NCBI RefSeq assembly: GCF_030503595.1 | Contig: NZ_CP129966.1 | Location: forward strand, 930,001 to 994,000 | DNA from: Corynebacterium sp. P4-C1 | GTDB lineage: Bacteria; Actinomycetota; Actinomycetes; Mycobacteriales; Mycobacteriaceae | Reading direction: 5' to 3' | Length of the DNA stretch: 64,000 nucleotides | Translations under genes and position numbers: made by a program | The notes under the pieces: model-generated | Told to the model about the DNA's origin: nothing | Seen by the model: the letters and a program-made list of their open reading frames with translations, nothing else | Databases searched by the model: none | Part shown: positions 56,013 to 63,800 of the stretch, piece by piece | Position numbering within the stretch: position 1 is the stretch's first letter | How the letters are laid out: every line of letters starts with the position of its first letter

Positions 56013-56579
56013 CTACTGGACGCTGTACTTGCGCAGCTCGCTGATCAAGTGGGCGACGAGCGGAGCGATCGTGGACATGCCGTCCCGAATCGCGGCGCGC
56101 GATGGTGCGAGATTGACCACGACGGTAGAACCGGAAACACCGCAGATTCCGCGCGACGTGCAGGCGTCGACTGCGCCGCAGGACTGGCCGGAGGCGCGGA
56201 CCGCCTGGCCCACACCTGGGACGAGCTGGTCGATGACCGCGCGTGTGGCCTCCGGAGCTTTGTCGCGGGGACCCACGCCCGTCCCCCCGACCGTGACCAC
56301 CAGGTCGACTCCGCCCACGACCGCGGTCTCGATGACCTTACGGATCTCGGACTTCTTCGACTTCACGCTGACCACGCCGTCGACTTTGTAGCCCATCTCC
56401 TGGAGCAGCTCGAAGACCAGCTGGTCGGTCCCTTCGGCGATGGCGCCGTTGCGCTTGTGGTCGCTGATCAGCACCGCGAGAGCGCACGGTTGCGCCGGTA
56501 GTTCCACCTCCGCCTCAGCGGCGAGCAGGAAGGCCTCGTCGGGCTCTTTGAGGTCTAGCGCGTCGAGAGTGTTAGACAT
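56013..56579 (-). CDS. mogA: MogA/MoaB-family molybdopterin adenylyltransferase-like protein
   Basis: This 188-residue protein has CALAVLISDHKRNG, VVSVKSKKSEIRKVIE, LVVTVGGTGVGPRDKAPEAT and the C-terminal GSTVVVNLAPSRAAIR. These match the MogA/MoaB fold, which activates molybdopterin. The NLPG loop of classical MogA is NLAPS here. It is downstream of htrA on the same strand, equivalent to Rv0984 (moaB2). Confidence 0.9.
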   Translation of the reverse strand: MSNTLDALDLKEPDEAFLLAAEAEVELPAQPCALAVLISDHKRNGAIAEGTDQLVFELLQEMGYKVDGVVSVKSKKSEIRKVIETAVVGGVDLVVTVGGTGVGPRDKAPEATRAVIDQLVPGVGQAVRASGQSCGAVDACTSRGICGVSGSTVVVNLAPSRAAIRDGMSTIAPLVAHLISELRKYSVQ

Positions 56580-56642
56580 GGTCGGGGCTCCTCATGGGCT
56601 TCGCGGGGTCGTGCTTCTCAGCTATTCAGCTACTTAGTGAAT

Positions 56643-57863
56643 CTACTCGGAACTTAGAGTCACCTCCACCGTTCTGGACTCCTTTGAATCCTTATTATGG
56701 GCTTCGATCTTCACGGTCTCGCCGAAATCGAAGGAGCGGGTTGCCGCGACGAGGGCGTCAGAGGACTCAATCGGACGGTCGTTGATGCGGGTGACGACAT
56801 CGCCGGCCTTGAGCCCTCCCTTTTCAGCGGGGCTGCCCGGCTGCACGTTACTGACCAATGCACCACCGGTGGTGTGGCGGATGTCCACCTCCACGCCCAT
56901 CATCGGCTGGTGAGCCTTTCCCTCGTTGATGAGCTGGTCAGCCACGCGGCGCGCGAAATTCGAGGGAATGGCGAAGCCCAAGCCGATCGAGCCCGCTTCA
57001 CCGGATTCCCCCTGGGACAAAGACGCGATCACAGAATTCATGCCGATCAGGTGGCCATTCATGTCCACCAACGGTCCACCGGAGTTACCCGGGTTGATTG
57101 CCGCGTCGGTCTGGATGCCGTCCATCAAGGAGCTCTCCCCGCCGCCCTGGGCAGCACGGACCGGGCGGTTGAGGGCGGAAACGATACCGGTGGTGACCGT
57201 GGCGGACAGCCCCAACGGGGAACCGATGGCGACGATGGACTGGCCTACAGCGAGACTGTCCGAATCGCCGAACTGGATCGTCGGCAGATCCTTCACGTCC
57301 TCAATCTGGATCACGGCGATGTCGGTGTTGACGTCGGAGGCGATGAATTTCGCGGAGTGCTTGGTGCCGTCGTTGAGCGTGACCTGCATCTGCGCGCCGC
57401 CTTCAGCGGCCTCGGCGACAACGTGGTGGTTCGTGAGCACCATGCCGTCGGAGCTGATGATGGAGCCGGAGCCTTCCGCCCCGCCCTGGCGGGTCGCGAC
57501 CTCGATGGACACCACTGCGGGGAGGACCGACTCGGCGACCTTTTCCACTGACCCGTCGGGAGCAGGCTCGCGCTGCGTCTTCACCGGAGCGTCGAGGGAG
57601 TTTTCGTTGCTGCTGGCGCCGATACCAGAGCTCTGCGACGACTCGTCCTTACCGGAGACCAGTGTGCCGCCGAGGGCACCTCCGCCGATCCCTGCGACGA
57701 GGCCGGTGACGAGAGCTATCGCGAAGGCAGTGCCTGCCCCCACTCCCTTTTTCTTTTGGCGGACGGGCGTTTGCTGGACAGGAGCAGGTTGCTGCTCACC
57801 GTAGGGCGGCGGGGCCATGGGGCCGCCGAAACCTGGGTTAGTGGGATATTCCGGAGTTGTCAT
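56643..57863 (-). CDS. HtrA-type membrane serine protease (PepD-like)
   Basis: This 406-residue protein has a Pro-rich cytoplasmic tail (about 1-40), one membrane helix (AFAIALVTGLVAGIGGGALGG), a trypsin-like domain with TNHHVVAE (His), NTDIAVIQI (Asp) and PGNSGGPLVD (Ser), and a C-terminal PDZ domain (GGLKAGDVVTRINDRPI). It degrades or refolds damaged envelope proteins. It is placed directly downstream of the two-component genes and is probably under their control, as for mycobacterial MprAB-PepD. Confidence 0.95.
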   Translation of the reverse strand: MTTPEYPTNPGFGGPMAPPPYGEQQPAPVQQTPVRQKKKGVGAGTAFAIALVTGLVAGIGGGALGGTLVSGKDESSQSSGIGASSNENSLDAPVKTQREPAPDGSVEKVAESVLPAVVSIEVATRQGGAEGSGSIISSDGMVLTNHHVVAEAAEGGAQMQVTLNDGTKHSAKFIASDVNTDIAVIQIEDVKDLPTIQFGDSDSLAVGQSIVAIGSPLGLSATVTTGIVSALNRPVRAAQGGGESSLMDGIQTDAAINPGNSGGPLVDMNGHLIGMNSVIASLSQGESGEAGSIGLGFAIPSNFARRVADQLINEGKAHQPMMGVEVDIRHTTGGALVSNVQPGSPAEKGGLKAGDVVTRINDRPIESSDALVAATRSFDFGETVKIEAHNKDSKESRTVEVTLSSE

Positions 57864-57939
57864 GATCGGTCATTGTCCTCTTCAACGCTGTGCCGGTTCT
57901 CATTTCCAGTCCGTCCCTATCGTAGTAGTTGCTGAACGG

Positions 57940-59349
57940 TCACTGTGAGACTTTTTCCGGCCTACCGGGGAAGATGACACGGATGCGGGCACCGCCGTCA
58001 TCAGAGTCCTCGATGCTGATGACGGCGCCATGGCGTTCAAGCACCTGAGCTGCGATAGCCAACCCCAATCCCGAGCCCGGCATGGAGCGCGATTCGGGAG
58101 CGCGGTAGAAGCGCTCGAAGACGTTCTCCCTCTCCTCCGGCGGAATTCCGGGGCCCGAATCGTCGATGATCAACACGGCGCTGCGCTTCCCGGCGCGGAG
58201 TGAAACGCGCACGACTCCGCCCGGCGGGGACCACTTGGCCGCGTTGTCGAACAGGTTCACCGGGGCACGCGACAAGGCAGCACGGTCGGCATCCAGCACC
58301 CATGGATCGACGCGGAAGCGGAAATTCACGTCGGGGCGCCGCCGCTGCACACGGGTCACGGCTTCCTTAATGACCTCATCGAGGCGCACCGGCTCGAATT
58401 CCTTCTGCAGGTCATCCTCCCGCGCGAGGTCGACAAGGTCGCCGATCAGGGTGGTCAATTCCTTCATCTGCCCGTTGACATCGTCTTCGAGCTCGTTGAG
58501 ATCCTCTTCTGACATCTGGGCCATCTGCCCGGAGCGGTGCAGCATGATCAGCAGCTCGATATTCGTTCGCATCGAGGTCAAGGGCGTGCGCAGTTCGTGT
58601 CCGGCATCGACCACAAGCTGGGCCTGGCGCACACGGGATTTGTCGAGCGACTCCATCAAGCCGTTGAGGGACTCGGTCAACTTCGCGTACTCGTCACTGC
58701 CGGCGACCTCGATCGGCTCCAGCGTGCCCTCGGAGGAAACACTGTCGACGGCGCGGCGGAGACGCGTGATCGGGCGCACGGTCACCCGGGCGATGATGAC
58801 TCCAGTGAGAGCAGCCAGCAAGGTGCCCAGACCGACGATGCCCGCGAGGGTCGCCTTCAGACGGCTCTTCAGGTGGGCGAAATCCGCGCGGTTGTGCGCC
58901 ACGGCGACGGTCGTGCCGTCGCCGTCTCGCAGGATGGACACCATCTCGTCGCCGTTCTCCATCCGCGACCAGTTAGCAGCGTCGCCGTCGCGCGCCATCC
59001 GGTCGACGGGCAAGGGATCACCTACGAAGGAGCTCCGCTCTTTGGGGGAGACGGCTGCACGGTAACCCGGGTTATCGACCCGGAATTTATCGACGATCGC
59101 GTCCAGCGCTGCCTCATCCGCGTTGTCGTCCTCCACCTGCCGCATCAACGCGATGGTGCGGGTGTTCAGCGCACTGAGCTCATGGTCTTCAATCGCACCG
59201 AAAACTGCGGCATAAGACATCACCGCCGTGGCACCGACCACCGCCGCTACACCGGCACCGGCGAATGCCGCGATCTTCCCGCGGATGGAAGAACTGCGGG
59301 CGGGACGCAGGAGAGCATCCCCGCCCGCATCGAGGCGGCGGAGAATCAC
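57940..59349 (-). CDS. Envelope-stress sensor histidine kinase (MprB/CgtS2-like)
   Basis: This 469-residue kinase has an N-terminal membrane helix, an extracytoplasmic sensor of about 130 residues, a second helix ([20 protein letters not shown]) and HAMP. HisKA follows with [18 protein letters not shown] (phosphoacceptor His). The ATPase domain has [24 protein letters not shown] and [12 protein letters not shown]. It overlaps the response regulator gene by 4 bp, so the two are coupled. In mycobacteria MprB senses envelope damage. Confidence 0.94.
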   Translation of the reverse strand: MILRRLDAGGDALLRPARSSSIRGKIAAFAGAGVAAVVGATAVMSYAAVFGAIEDHELSALNTRTIALMRQVEDDNADEAALDAIVDKFRVDNPGYRAAVSPKERSSFVGDPLPVDRMARDGDAANWSRMENGDEMVSILRDGDGTTVAVAHNRADFAHLKSRLKATLAGIVGLGTLLAALTGVIIARVTVRPITRLRRAVDSVSSEGTLEPIEVAGSDEYAKLTESLNGLMESLDKSRVRQAQLVVDAGHELRTPLTSMRTNIELLIMLHRSGQMAQMSEEDLNELEDDVNGQMKELTTLIGDLVDLAREDDLQKEFEPVRLDEVIKEAVTRVQRRRPDVNFRFRVDPWVLDADRAALSRAPVNLFDNAAKWSPPGGVVRVSLRAGKRSAVLIIDDSGPGIPPEERENVFERFYRAPESRSMPGSGLGLAIAAQVLERHGAVISIEDSDDGGARIRVIFPGRPEKVSQ

Positions 59350-60047
59350 GGAGCGGTCTCCCGCAGCACGTAGCCGACGCCCCGGACAGTGTGAATGAGG
59401 CGGGATTCGCCGCCGGCCTCCGTCTTACGGCGCAAATAGCCGATGTACACCTCGAGGGCGTTGCCCGAGGACGGGAACTCGTAGCCCCAGACCTCCTCGA
59501 GGATCTTCTGCCGGGACAATACGCGGCGGGGATTTCGTAGGAGCAATTCCATCAGTGAGAATTCCGTGCGGGTGAGCGAGACGTGACGGTCACCGCGGTA
59601 GACATCCCGGGTGATCGCGTCAAGCCGCAAATCCTCGAAAACCAGCTCCGCCGCCGGACCATTGTTCGCCGGCATCACGGTGTCGGCTTGAGCACGGCGC
59701 AGGAGCGAGCGCACGCGCGCCAGCAACTCTTCAAGAGCGAAAGGCTTGGGCAGGTAGTCATCTGCGCCAGCATCCAGGCCGGCGACCCGCTCAGCTACAC
59801 CGTCCCGGGCGGTGAGCATGAGGATGGGCCGGTCGTACCCGGTGGAGCGTAATTCACGGCACACCCCGAGCCCGTCGAGACGCGGCATCATCACATCCAG
59901 AATGGTCAGATCCGGCTGCTCCGTCTCGATGGCGGCGAGAGCTTCAACACCGTTTTCCGCCAGCGCAACCTCGTATCCATTGAATTTGAGGGAGCGTCGC
60001 AGGGATTCACGGACTGCCTGCTCGTCGTCGACCACCAAAACCTTCAT
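59346..60047 (-). CDS. OmpR-family response regulator (MprA/CgtR2-like)
   Basis: This 233-residue protein has a receiver domain with [17 protein letters not shown], the phospho-Asp in [13 protein letters not shown] and switch LTARDG. A C-terminal winged helix has [36 protein letters not shown] and [10 protein letters not shown]. The start at 60047 is preferred to 60056: a CATAAT box at 60055-60060 on the minus strand would place the transcription start near 60048 and produce a leaderless mRNA. The mobile island begins at about 60069, only 21 bp upstream. Confidence 0.94.
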   Translation of the reverse strand: MKVLVVDDEQAVRESLRRSLKFNGYEVALAENGVEALAAIETEQPDLTILDVMMPRLDGLGVCRELRSTGYDRPILMLTARDGVAERVAGLDAGADDYLPKPFALEELLARVRSLLRRAQADTVMPANNGPAAELVFEDLRLDAITRDVYRGDRHVSLTRTEFSLMELLLRNPRRVLSRQKILEEVWGYEFPSSGNALEVYIGYLRRKTEAGGESRLIHTVRGVGYVLRETAP

Positions 60048-60070
60048 ACCCTCCATTATGGCAATCTTGG

Positions 60071-60294
60071 GTTAAACGACAGAAAGTGTGTCTGGATTCG
60101 GTGATTTGTAGTGCTTGACCTCTAGGTTTCAGGAAAATATATGCTCCGGGAGCATATATCTGACTCCGGGACGGTAAATCCTCGGTGTGGCAGCAGTGAT
60201 GTGCTACACGCGGCGTGGTGTGGTGTCGCAATGTCAAAGAACCAACCACGCTGCCACTGCGGCGGTGAGATGAAACGCAACGGCACCACCAGCA
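60071..60294 (+). repeat. 224-bp identical repeat, first copy
   Basis: By eye this segment is identical to 61453-61676, at a constant offset of 1382. It covers the IS left end, the promoter region and the first 21 codons of the transposase. Perfect identity argues for recent duplication or gene conversion. Confidence 0.9.
60137..60159. promoter_or_regulatory. 23-bp perfect palindrome in the IS left end, copy 1
   Basis: Arms ATATATGCTCC and GGAGCATATAT surround a single G. It lies about 70 bp before the transposase ATG (60231), and a CTCCGGGA repeat of part of the arm follows it. Possible roles are a repressor site or an mRNA hairpin limiting transposase expression. It is repeated at 61519-61541. 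Confidence 0.5.
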
Positions 60295-60702
60295 CTGGAC
60301 GAAGCAGCAGCATGGGGTACACAACTGCACGAATTCTCCACAATCTACCGCTCCTGGATGGACGAGAAAACGGTGGTCAAAGACCCAAAAACAGGTACAT
60401 GGACCCGCACGCGGACACATCACAACGTGCGCAAGGCCTACAACAGCCTCAACCACCTCTGGCGCTCCGACCTGCTGCTTGTCTACCTCACCCCACCAGA
60501 AGGTGTGCTGGAGAAAAACCGGATTAAATCCACCACCAACAGTCTCGAAGGCGACATCAACTCCCAGATCAAACTACTTGCCAGAACACACCGCGGAAGA
60601 TCAGGCGAACGACAACGCCGGATGCTGGATTGGTGGCTCTACTTAAAAACCGAACTGCCCGACGATCCAGCACGAATCGCCAGGCAGTCCAACTGGGGCT
60701 AA
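60231..60702 (+). pseudogene. IS1249-type transposase remnant: 5' end joined out of frame to the 3' end
   Basis: The first 21 codons carry the zinc-ribbon start (MSKNQPRCHCGGEMKRNG). After 60294 the sequence resumes in the +1 frame with the C-terminal portion: HEFSTIYRSWMDEKTVV, NSLNHLWRSDLLLVYL, NSLEGDINSQIKLLARTHRG and a TAA at 60700-60702. The catalytic middle is gone. It has the C-terminal part that copy 2 lacks. Confidence 0.85.
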
Positions 60703-60960
60703 GACCAACTCGCCAAAGTTTCCACCCTGACCCAACACGAGAACCAAACCGACCCCCTCTACGACAACGGTATCCCAACCGAGCCCCAACACAACATAGG
60801 AATGCGCAAAGGCCCCATGCAGTAAAAACAATGCCCGCCCGACGACACGCCGAGCCAGACACACATTCTGTCATTTAACCTTTATTTAGCAAAGGAGATT
60901 GCAATACGAAAACCCCAGTTCCATAGAAGAAATCTTGGGCGAAAAAATTCTTATTGAGAG

Positions 60961-61287
60961 CTATCGTATCTCGTACCCTACGACGTCAATTCCACGGCTA
61001 TTTTCACATGTTGCGCTGGATACCTGTCCATCTCCTACCCATTCGCCCCGCACTTTGTGGTAAATGTTCTCCCAGCGAATGACATCAAATCGCCTACAGG
61101 ATACAACTACTCGGTGTGAATGGACTCCCTTGCATGATGCGAACCCAGTTTTTCCTTCCTGCCACGTTTTGCAGCTAGGGGCAGCACTGGCCTCCGGGGT
61201 GGAAGGGATGGAGATAAGGCCAAGGGAAACGATTGCGGCGGCAGCAAGTCTCTTTGCTGCATTTTTGGAAGTGTTCGAGTGAAGCAT
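60961..61287 (-). CDS. Small exported cysteine-containing protein, island cargo
   Basis: This 108-residue protein has a Sec signal peptide (AAKRLAAAAIVSLGLISIP, cleavage near ASA-AP) and a mature part of about 75 residues with four cysteines (SCKTW, ASCKG, VSCRR, ATCEN), presumably two disulfides. It contains HSHRVVVSCRR and GEWVGDGQVSSATC, a layout seen in small secreted actinobacterial proteins of unknown role. ATG at 61311 is an alternative start. The DNA is clearly more AT-rich than the chromosome. It is the only intact gene between the IS copies. Confidence 0.7.
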   Translation of the reverse strand: MLHSNTSKNAAKRLAAAAIVSLGLISIPSTPEASAAPSCKTWQEGKTGFASCKGVHSHRVVVSCRRFDVIRWENIYHKVRGEWVGDGQVSSATCENSRGIDVVGYEIR

Positions 61288-61452
61288 GTCCTCGATTTTA
61301 GCAAAAATCATACTTGGGTCAATCTTAGTTTCTAAATCGTGATCTATAGGTGTGCTCTATAAGTATATCGTTTTTACTGAAGGGCCTATCTTTTTAGCTG
61401 AAATAAAACCCTCAATATGCGGGTATCTAGACGGGGTTAAACGCTAGACGGA
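61288..61452. other. AT-rich spacer between the cargo gene and IS copy 2
   Basis: The 165-bp stretch upstream of the exported protein holds its presumed promoter: TAAGAT is found 10-15 bases before the upstream ATG on the minus strand. Near its right end are two tandem copies of a 17-bp unit. No gene is seen. Confidence 0.5.
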
Positions 61453-61460
61453 GTTAAACG
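61427..61460 (+). repeat. 17-bp tandem repeat at the left end of IS copy 2
   Basis: CTAGACGGGGTTAAACG (61427-61443) is followed directly by CTAGACGGAGTTAAACG (61444-61460), 16 of 17 identical. Each unit ends in the first bases of the IS terminus (GTTAAACG). The first unit therefore looks like the scar of an extra IS end or slipped duplication at the element border. Confidence 0.65.
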
Positions 61461-61676
61461 ACAGAAAGTGTGTCTGGATTCGGTGATTTGTAGTGCTTGA
61501 CCTCTAGGTTTCAGGAAAATATATGCTCCGGGAGCATATATCTGACTCCGGGACGGTAAATCCTCGGTGTGGCAGCAGTGATGTGCTACACGCGGCGTGG
61601 TGTGGTGTCGCAATGTCAAAGAACCAACCACGCTGCCACTGCGGCGGTGAGATGAAACGCAACGGCACCACCAGCA
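61453..61676 (+). repeat. 224-bp identical repeat, second copy
   Basis: This is the partner of 60071-60294. The identity ends where copy 1 has its deletion junction. Confidence 0.9.
61519..61541. promoter_or_regulatory. 23-bp palindrome in the IS left end, copy 2
   Basis: It has the same arms and centre as at 60137-60159, lying about 70 bp before the transposase ATG at 61613. Confidence 0.5.
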
Positions 61677-62154
61677 AAGGAACTACGAGGTGGCGATGCA
61701 AACACTGCGGCGCGTCGAGTGTGAAGCGCCGCATCGACATCACCAATTCCACGGGTTTTACCGCCTTCATTGACCACCTGACCACTGGCGCCAGCCTCGA
61801 TACCATTGCCAGCCGTGTGGGATGCTCGCCGCGCACACTGCAACGCCGCTTCGAACCCTTCTGGCTCGTTGACGTACCCGATCCCACCATCGGACATATC
61901 GGGCGGGTCTACGACCAGGTGTTTCTAGACGGTACCTATACCGCCGGCGGCTGTTTGATCATTGCCGCCACTATCGACCATGTCATCGCCTGGCACTGGT
62001 GCAAACTCGAAACCACGCGCGACTACCAACGACTTCTCGAGCGCATCGAAGCCCCACTTATCGCCGTTATCGATGGCGGCCAGGGAGCGTTTAGCGCGAT
62101 CAAAAAGTGCTGGCCCACCACGAAAATCCAGCGTTGCCTCGTGCACGCCCAACG
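61613..62154 (+). pseudogene. IS1249-type transposase, N-terminal 180 codons
   Basis: It begins with a zinc ribbon (CHCGGEMKRNG then WRCKHCG), followed by a helix-turn-helix-like stretch (DTIASRVGCSPRTLQRRF) and the first part of the DDE domain: VFLDGTYTAGGCLIIAA (first Asp) and VIDGGQGAFSAIKK (second Asp region). At 62155 the IS3-type inverted repeat cuts the gene; the frame runs into a TAG at 62171-62173 inside the inserted element. Confidence 0.88.
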
Positions 62155-62204
62155 TGAAGTGTCCTGGGTTTAGTTCCGATCATTTCTAGAGAAAGATTGG
62201 AATC

Positions 62205-62522
62205 ATGCCAAGGAAGTACAGTGACGAGTTCAAGACCAAGGCAGTGCGCTTGGCTGAGGACCTCGTTGAGCTCGAAGGGTGTTCGAAATGGGGTGCAGCC
62301 GTAGAGATCGGTGAAAAGCTCGGCATTCCAGCGCACACGCTCAACGATTGGCTGAAGCCGAATATGGTCTCATCCGATGTTGAGATTGGCGCCGGCGAGT
62401 CAACGGCTGACGAACTGAAGCGGCTGCGGAAAGAGATTAAGGAGCTACGCAGGGCTAATGAGATCTTGAAAACCGCGTCAGCTTTTTTCGCGGCGGAACT
62501 CGACCGTCCCACCAGAAGATGA
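62205..62522 (+). CDS. IS3-family transposase OrfA
   Basis: This 105-residue protein has an N-terminal helix-turn-helix (KYSDEFKTKAVRLAEDL, IPAHTLNDWLKP) and a C-terminal leucine zipper (ELKRLRKEIKELRRANEIL), as usual for OrfA. It binds the IS ends. Its 3' end overlaps orfB by 4 bp. A frameshift to make OrfAB is typical of the family. Confidence 0.92.
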   Translation: MPRKYSDEFKTKAVRLAEDLVELEGCSKWGAAVEIGEKLGIPAHTLNDWLKPNMVSSDVEIGAGESTADELKRLRKEIKELRRANEILKTASAFFAAELDRPTRR

Positions 62523-63396
62523 TCGAATACATCGATGCGTATCGCGATCGCTTCGGGGTCGAGGCTATCTGTCGCACATTGAAAAAGACAGAATGTGGGT
62601 TCATCACCTCTCGCGGTTACCGAGCAGCGAAAACACGAGCACCGTCGGCGAGAAGTTTGTCAGATGCGCTGCTTATTCCTGAATTGGTGAGGGTCTACGA
62701 GGACAACTTCAGCGTCTACGGGATCCGCAAGATGTGGAAGGCCATGCAGCGCGCCGGCTGGAACATCGGTCGTGATCAGACCGCGCGTTTGATGAAGCAA
62801 GCTGGCATTTACGGCCGCAGGCGTGGCCGCACACCGATGACAACGCTTCGGGCCAACGTGCCAGATTGCCGCCCTGACCTGGTCAACCGTGATTTCACTG
62901 CCCCCGCACCGCACCGGTTGTGGGTCGCTGACATTACCTATGTACGCACCTTGTCTGGTTTTGCCTACACCGCGTTTATCACCGATGTGTACTCCAGAAA
63001 GATCGTCGGTGTCGCGACCCGGGCGAGCATGCGTACCGATGAACTGCCGCTGGAGGCCTTTGAGCACGCCCTGTATCACGCTGGTGATCTTCGCCCAGAA
63101 GGGCTTGTCCACCACAGTGACCGCGGCTCGCAGTATGTGTCGATCCGTCTGTCGGCACCGTTGGCGACTCCTATGACAACGCGTTGGCTGAAACGGTCAA
63201 CGGGCTCTACAAAACAGAGCTGATTTATCCCCACCGGCCGTGGGCATCGGTCGGTGAAGTCGAGATTGCCACCCTTCGCTGGGTGCACTGGTGGAACAAC
63301 CAGCGACTTCATCAATCCCTAAGATATATCACTCCACAGGAGATGGAGGACGCTTACTATCAACGATCAGGCGCTCAAACGTTGGGCGTTAAATAA
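62519..63396 (+). pseudogene. IS3-family transposase OrfB, disrupted by an internal deletion
   Basis: The HTH_21 region (YEDNFSVYGIRKMWKAM) and the first two catalytic Asp (LWVADITYVRT, HHSDRGSQYVSI) are intact. After 63148 the frame is wrong. The expected continuation (VGTVGDSYDNALAE, with the catalytic Glu) follows at 63151 in another frame and runs to the stop at 63396. The Asp-to-Glu spacing is about 22 residues instead of about 35, so some 37-40 bp are missing. The element cannot make an active transposase. Confidence 0.88.
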
Positions 63397-63543
63397 GCGG
63401 AACGAAAACCAGGACGCTTCAGAGCCCCAACACTACATAGTAATGCGCAAAGGCCCCATGCAGTAAAAACAATGCCCGCCCGACGACACGCCGAGCCAGA
63501 CACACATTCTGTCTTTTAACGCGCAATCTTCCCTGCACAAGCG

Positions 63544-63576
63544 AAAAGCCGGCCACCACAAAAGTGGCGACCGGCT
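63544..63576 (-). terminator. Rho-independent terminator of rpmF
   Basis: Arms AGCCGG...CAC and GTG...CCGGCT with a short internal mismatch lie 14 bp after the rpmF stop and are followed on the minus strand by TTTT. Before the island inserted, the response regulator gene would have begun about 25-35 bp beyond it. Confidence 0.75.
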
Positions 63577-63589
63577 GTGCGTGAAGAGC

Positions 63590-63763
63590 TTAGAACTGCT
63601 CGACGTCGATCAGGCCCTGCTCGGCAGCCTTGATCAGGCGGCGCGGGATACGCACGGTCTGGCCGTCGATCTTGACCTCCTGCAGAGCGGCGTTGTCAGC
63701 CTTCCACTGCGAACGGCGGTGGTGCGTGTTCGAGCGGGACTTGCGGAACTTCGGGGTTGCCAT
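63590..63763 (-). CDS. rpmF: 50S ribosomal protein L32
   Basis: This 57-residue protein opens [20 protein letters not shown] and ends [14 protein letters not shown]. The N-terminal MA-PK-RKSR...RRSQWK is the L32 signature. It lacks the zinc cysteines found in some L32 forms. GGAGGAAAG lies upstream of the ATG at 63763. It follows rpmE on the same strand. Confidence 0.93.
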   Translation of the reverse strand: MATPKFRKSRSNTHHRRSQWKADNAALQEVKIDGQTVRIPRRLIKAAEQGLIDVEQF

Positions 63764-63800
63764 AGTGTCTTTCCTCCTTTACCGGGGTATCTCGCGCTAG

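Larger units (their letters stand above)
60071..60879 (+). mobile_element. IS1249-like element, copy 1, internally deleted
   Basis: The copy is 809 bp with 25-bp terminal inverted repeats: left starts GTTAAACGACAGAAAGTG, right is the complement of GTTAAATGACAGAATGTG. IS1249 as I recall it is about 1.4 kb, so roughly 0.6 kb is missing. The deletion junction is at 60294/60295, where similarity to copy 2 stops abruptly. Confidence 0.85.
62155..63421 (+). mobile_element. IS3-family insertion sequence, 1267 bp
   Basis: Imperfect terminal inverted repeats: left TGAAGTGTCCTGGGTTTAG (from 62155), and right the complement of TGAAGCGTCCTGGTTTTCG (ending at 63421). The inside has the typical orfA/orfB pair on the plus strand. 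No short target duplication is visible, in line with the deletion of host IS sequence next to it. Confidence 0.88.
61453..63520 (+). mobile_element. IS1249-like element, copy 2, interrupted by an IS3-family element
   Basis: The left 702 bp (61453-62154) carry the inverted repeat and the transposase N-terminal half. The right 99 bp (63422-63520) align with 60781-60879 of copy 1. Between them lies an IS3-type element. The transposase C-terminal half is absent, so the IS3 insertion was accompanied by a deletion, or a different rearrangement followed. Confidence 0.85.
60061..63530. mobile_element. Composite IS1249-like island with 8-bp target duplication
   Basis: Outer inverted repeats at 60071-60095 and 63496-63520 belong to two same-orientation IS1249-type copies. 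GCAATCTT occurs at 60061-60068 and again at 63523-63530, each two bases outside the inverted repeat. An 8-bp duplication fits IS256-family transposition. The inner ends (after 60879 and before 61453) carry no matching pair. Removing the island rejoins the rpmF terminator to within about 25 bp of the response regulator gene. Confidence 0.75.

Noticed and set aside
60880..60887. Target duplication at the inner ends of the two IS1249 copies
   Set aside because: The eight bases after copy 1 (CTTTATTT) do not match those before copy 2, so no separate insertion scar is supported.
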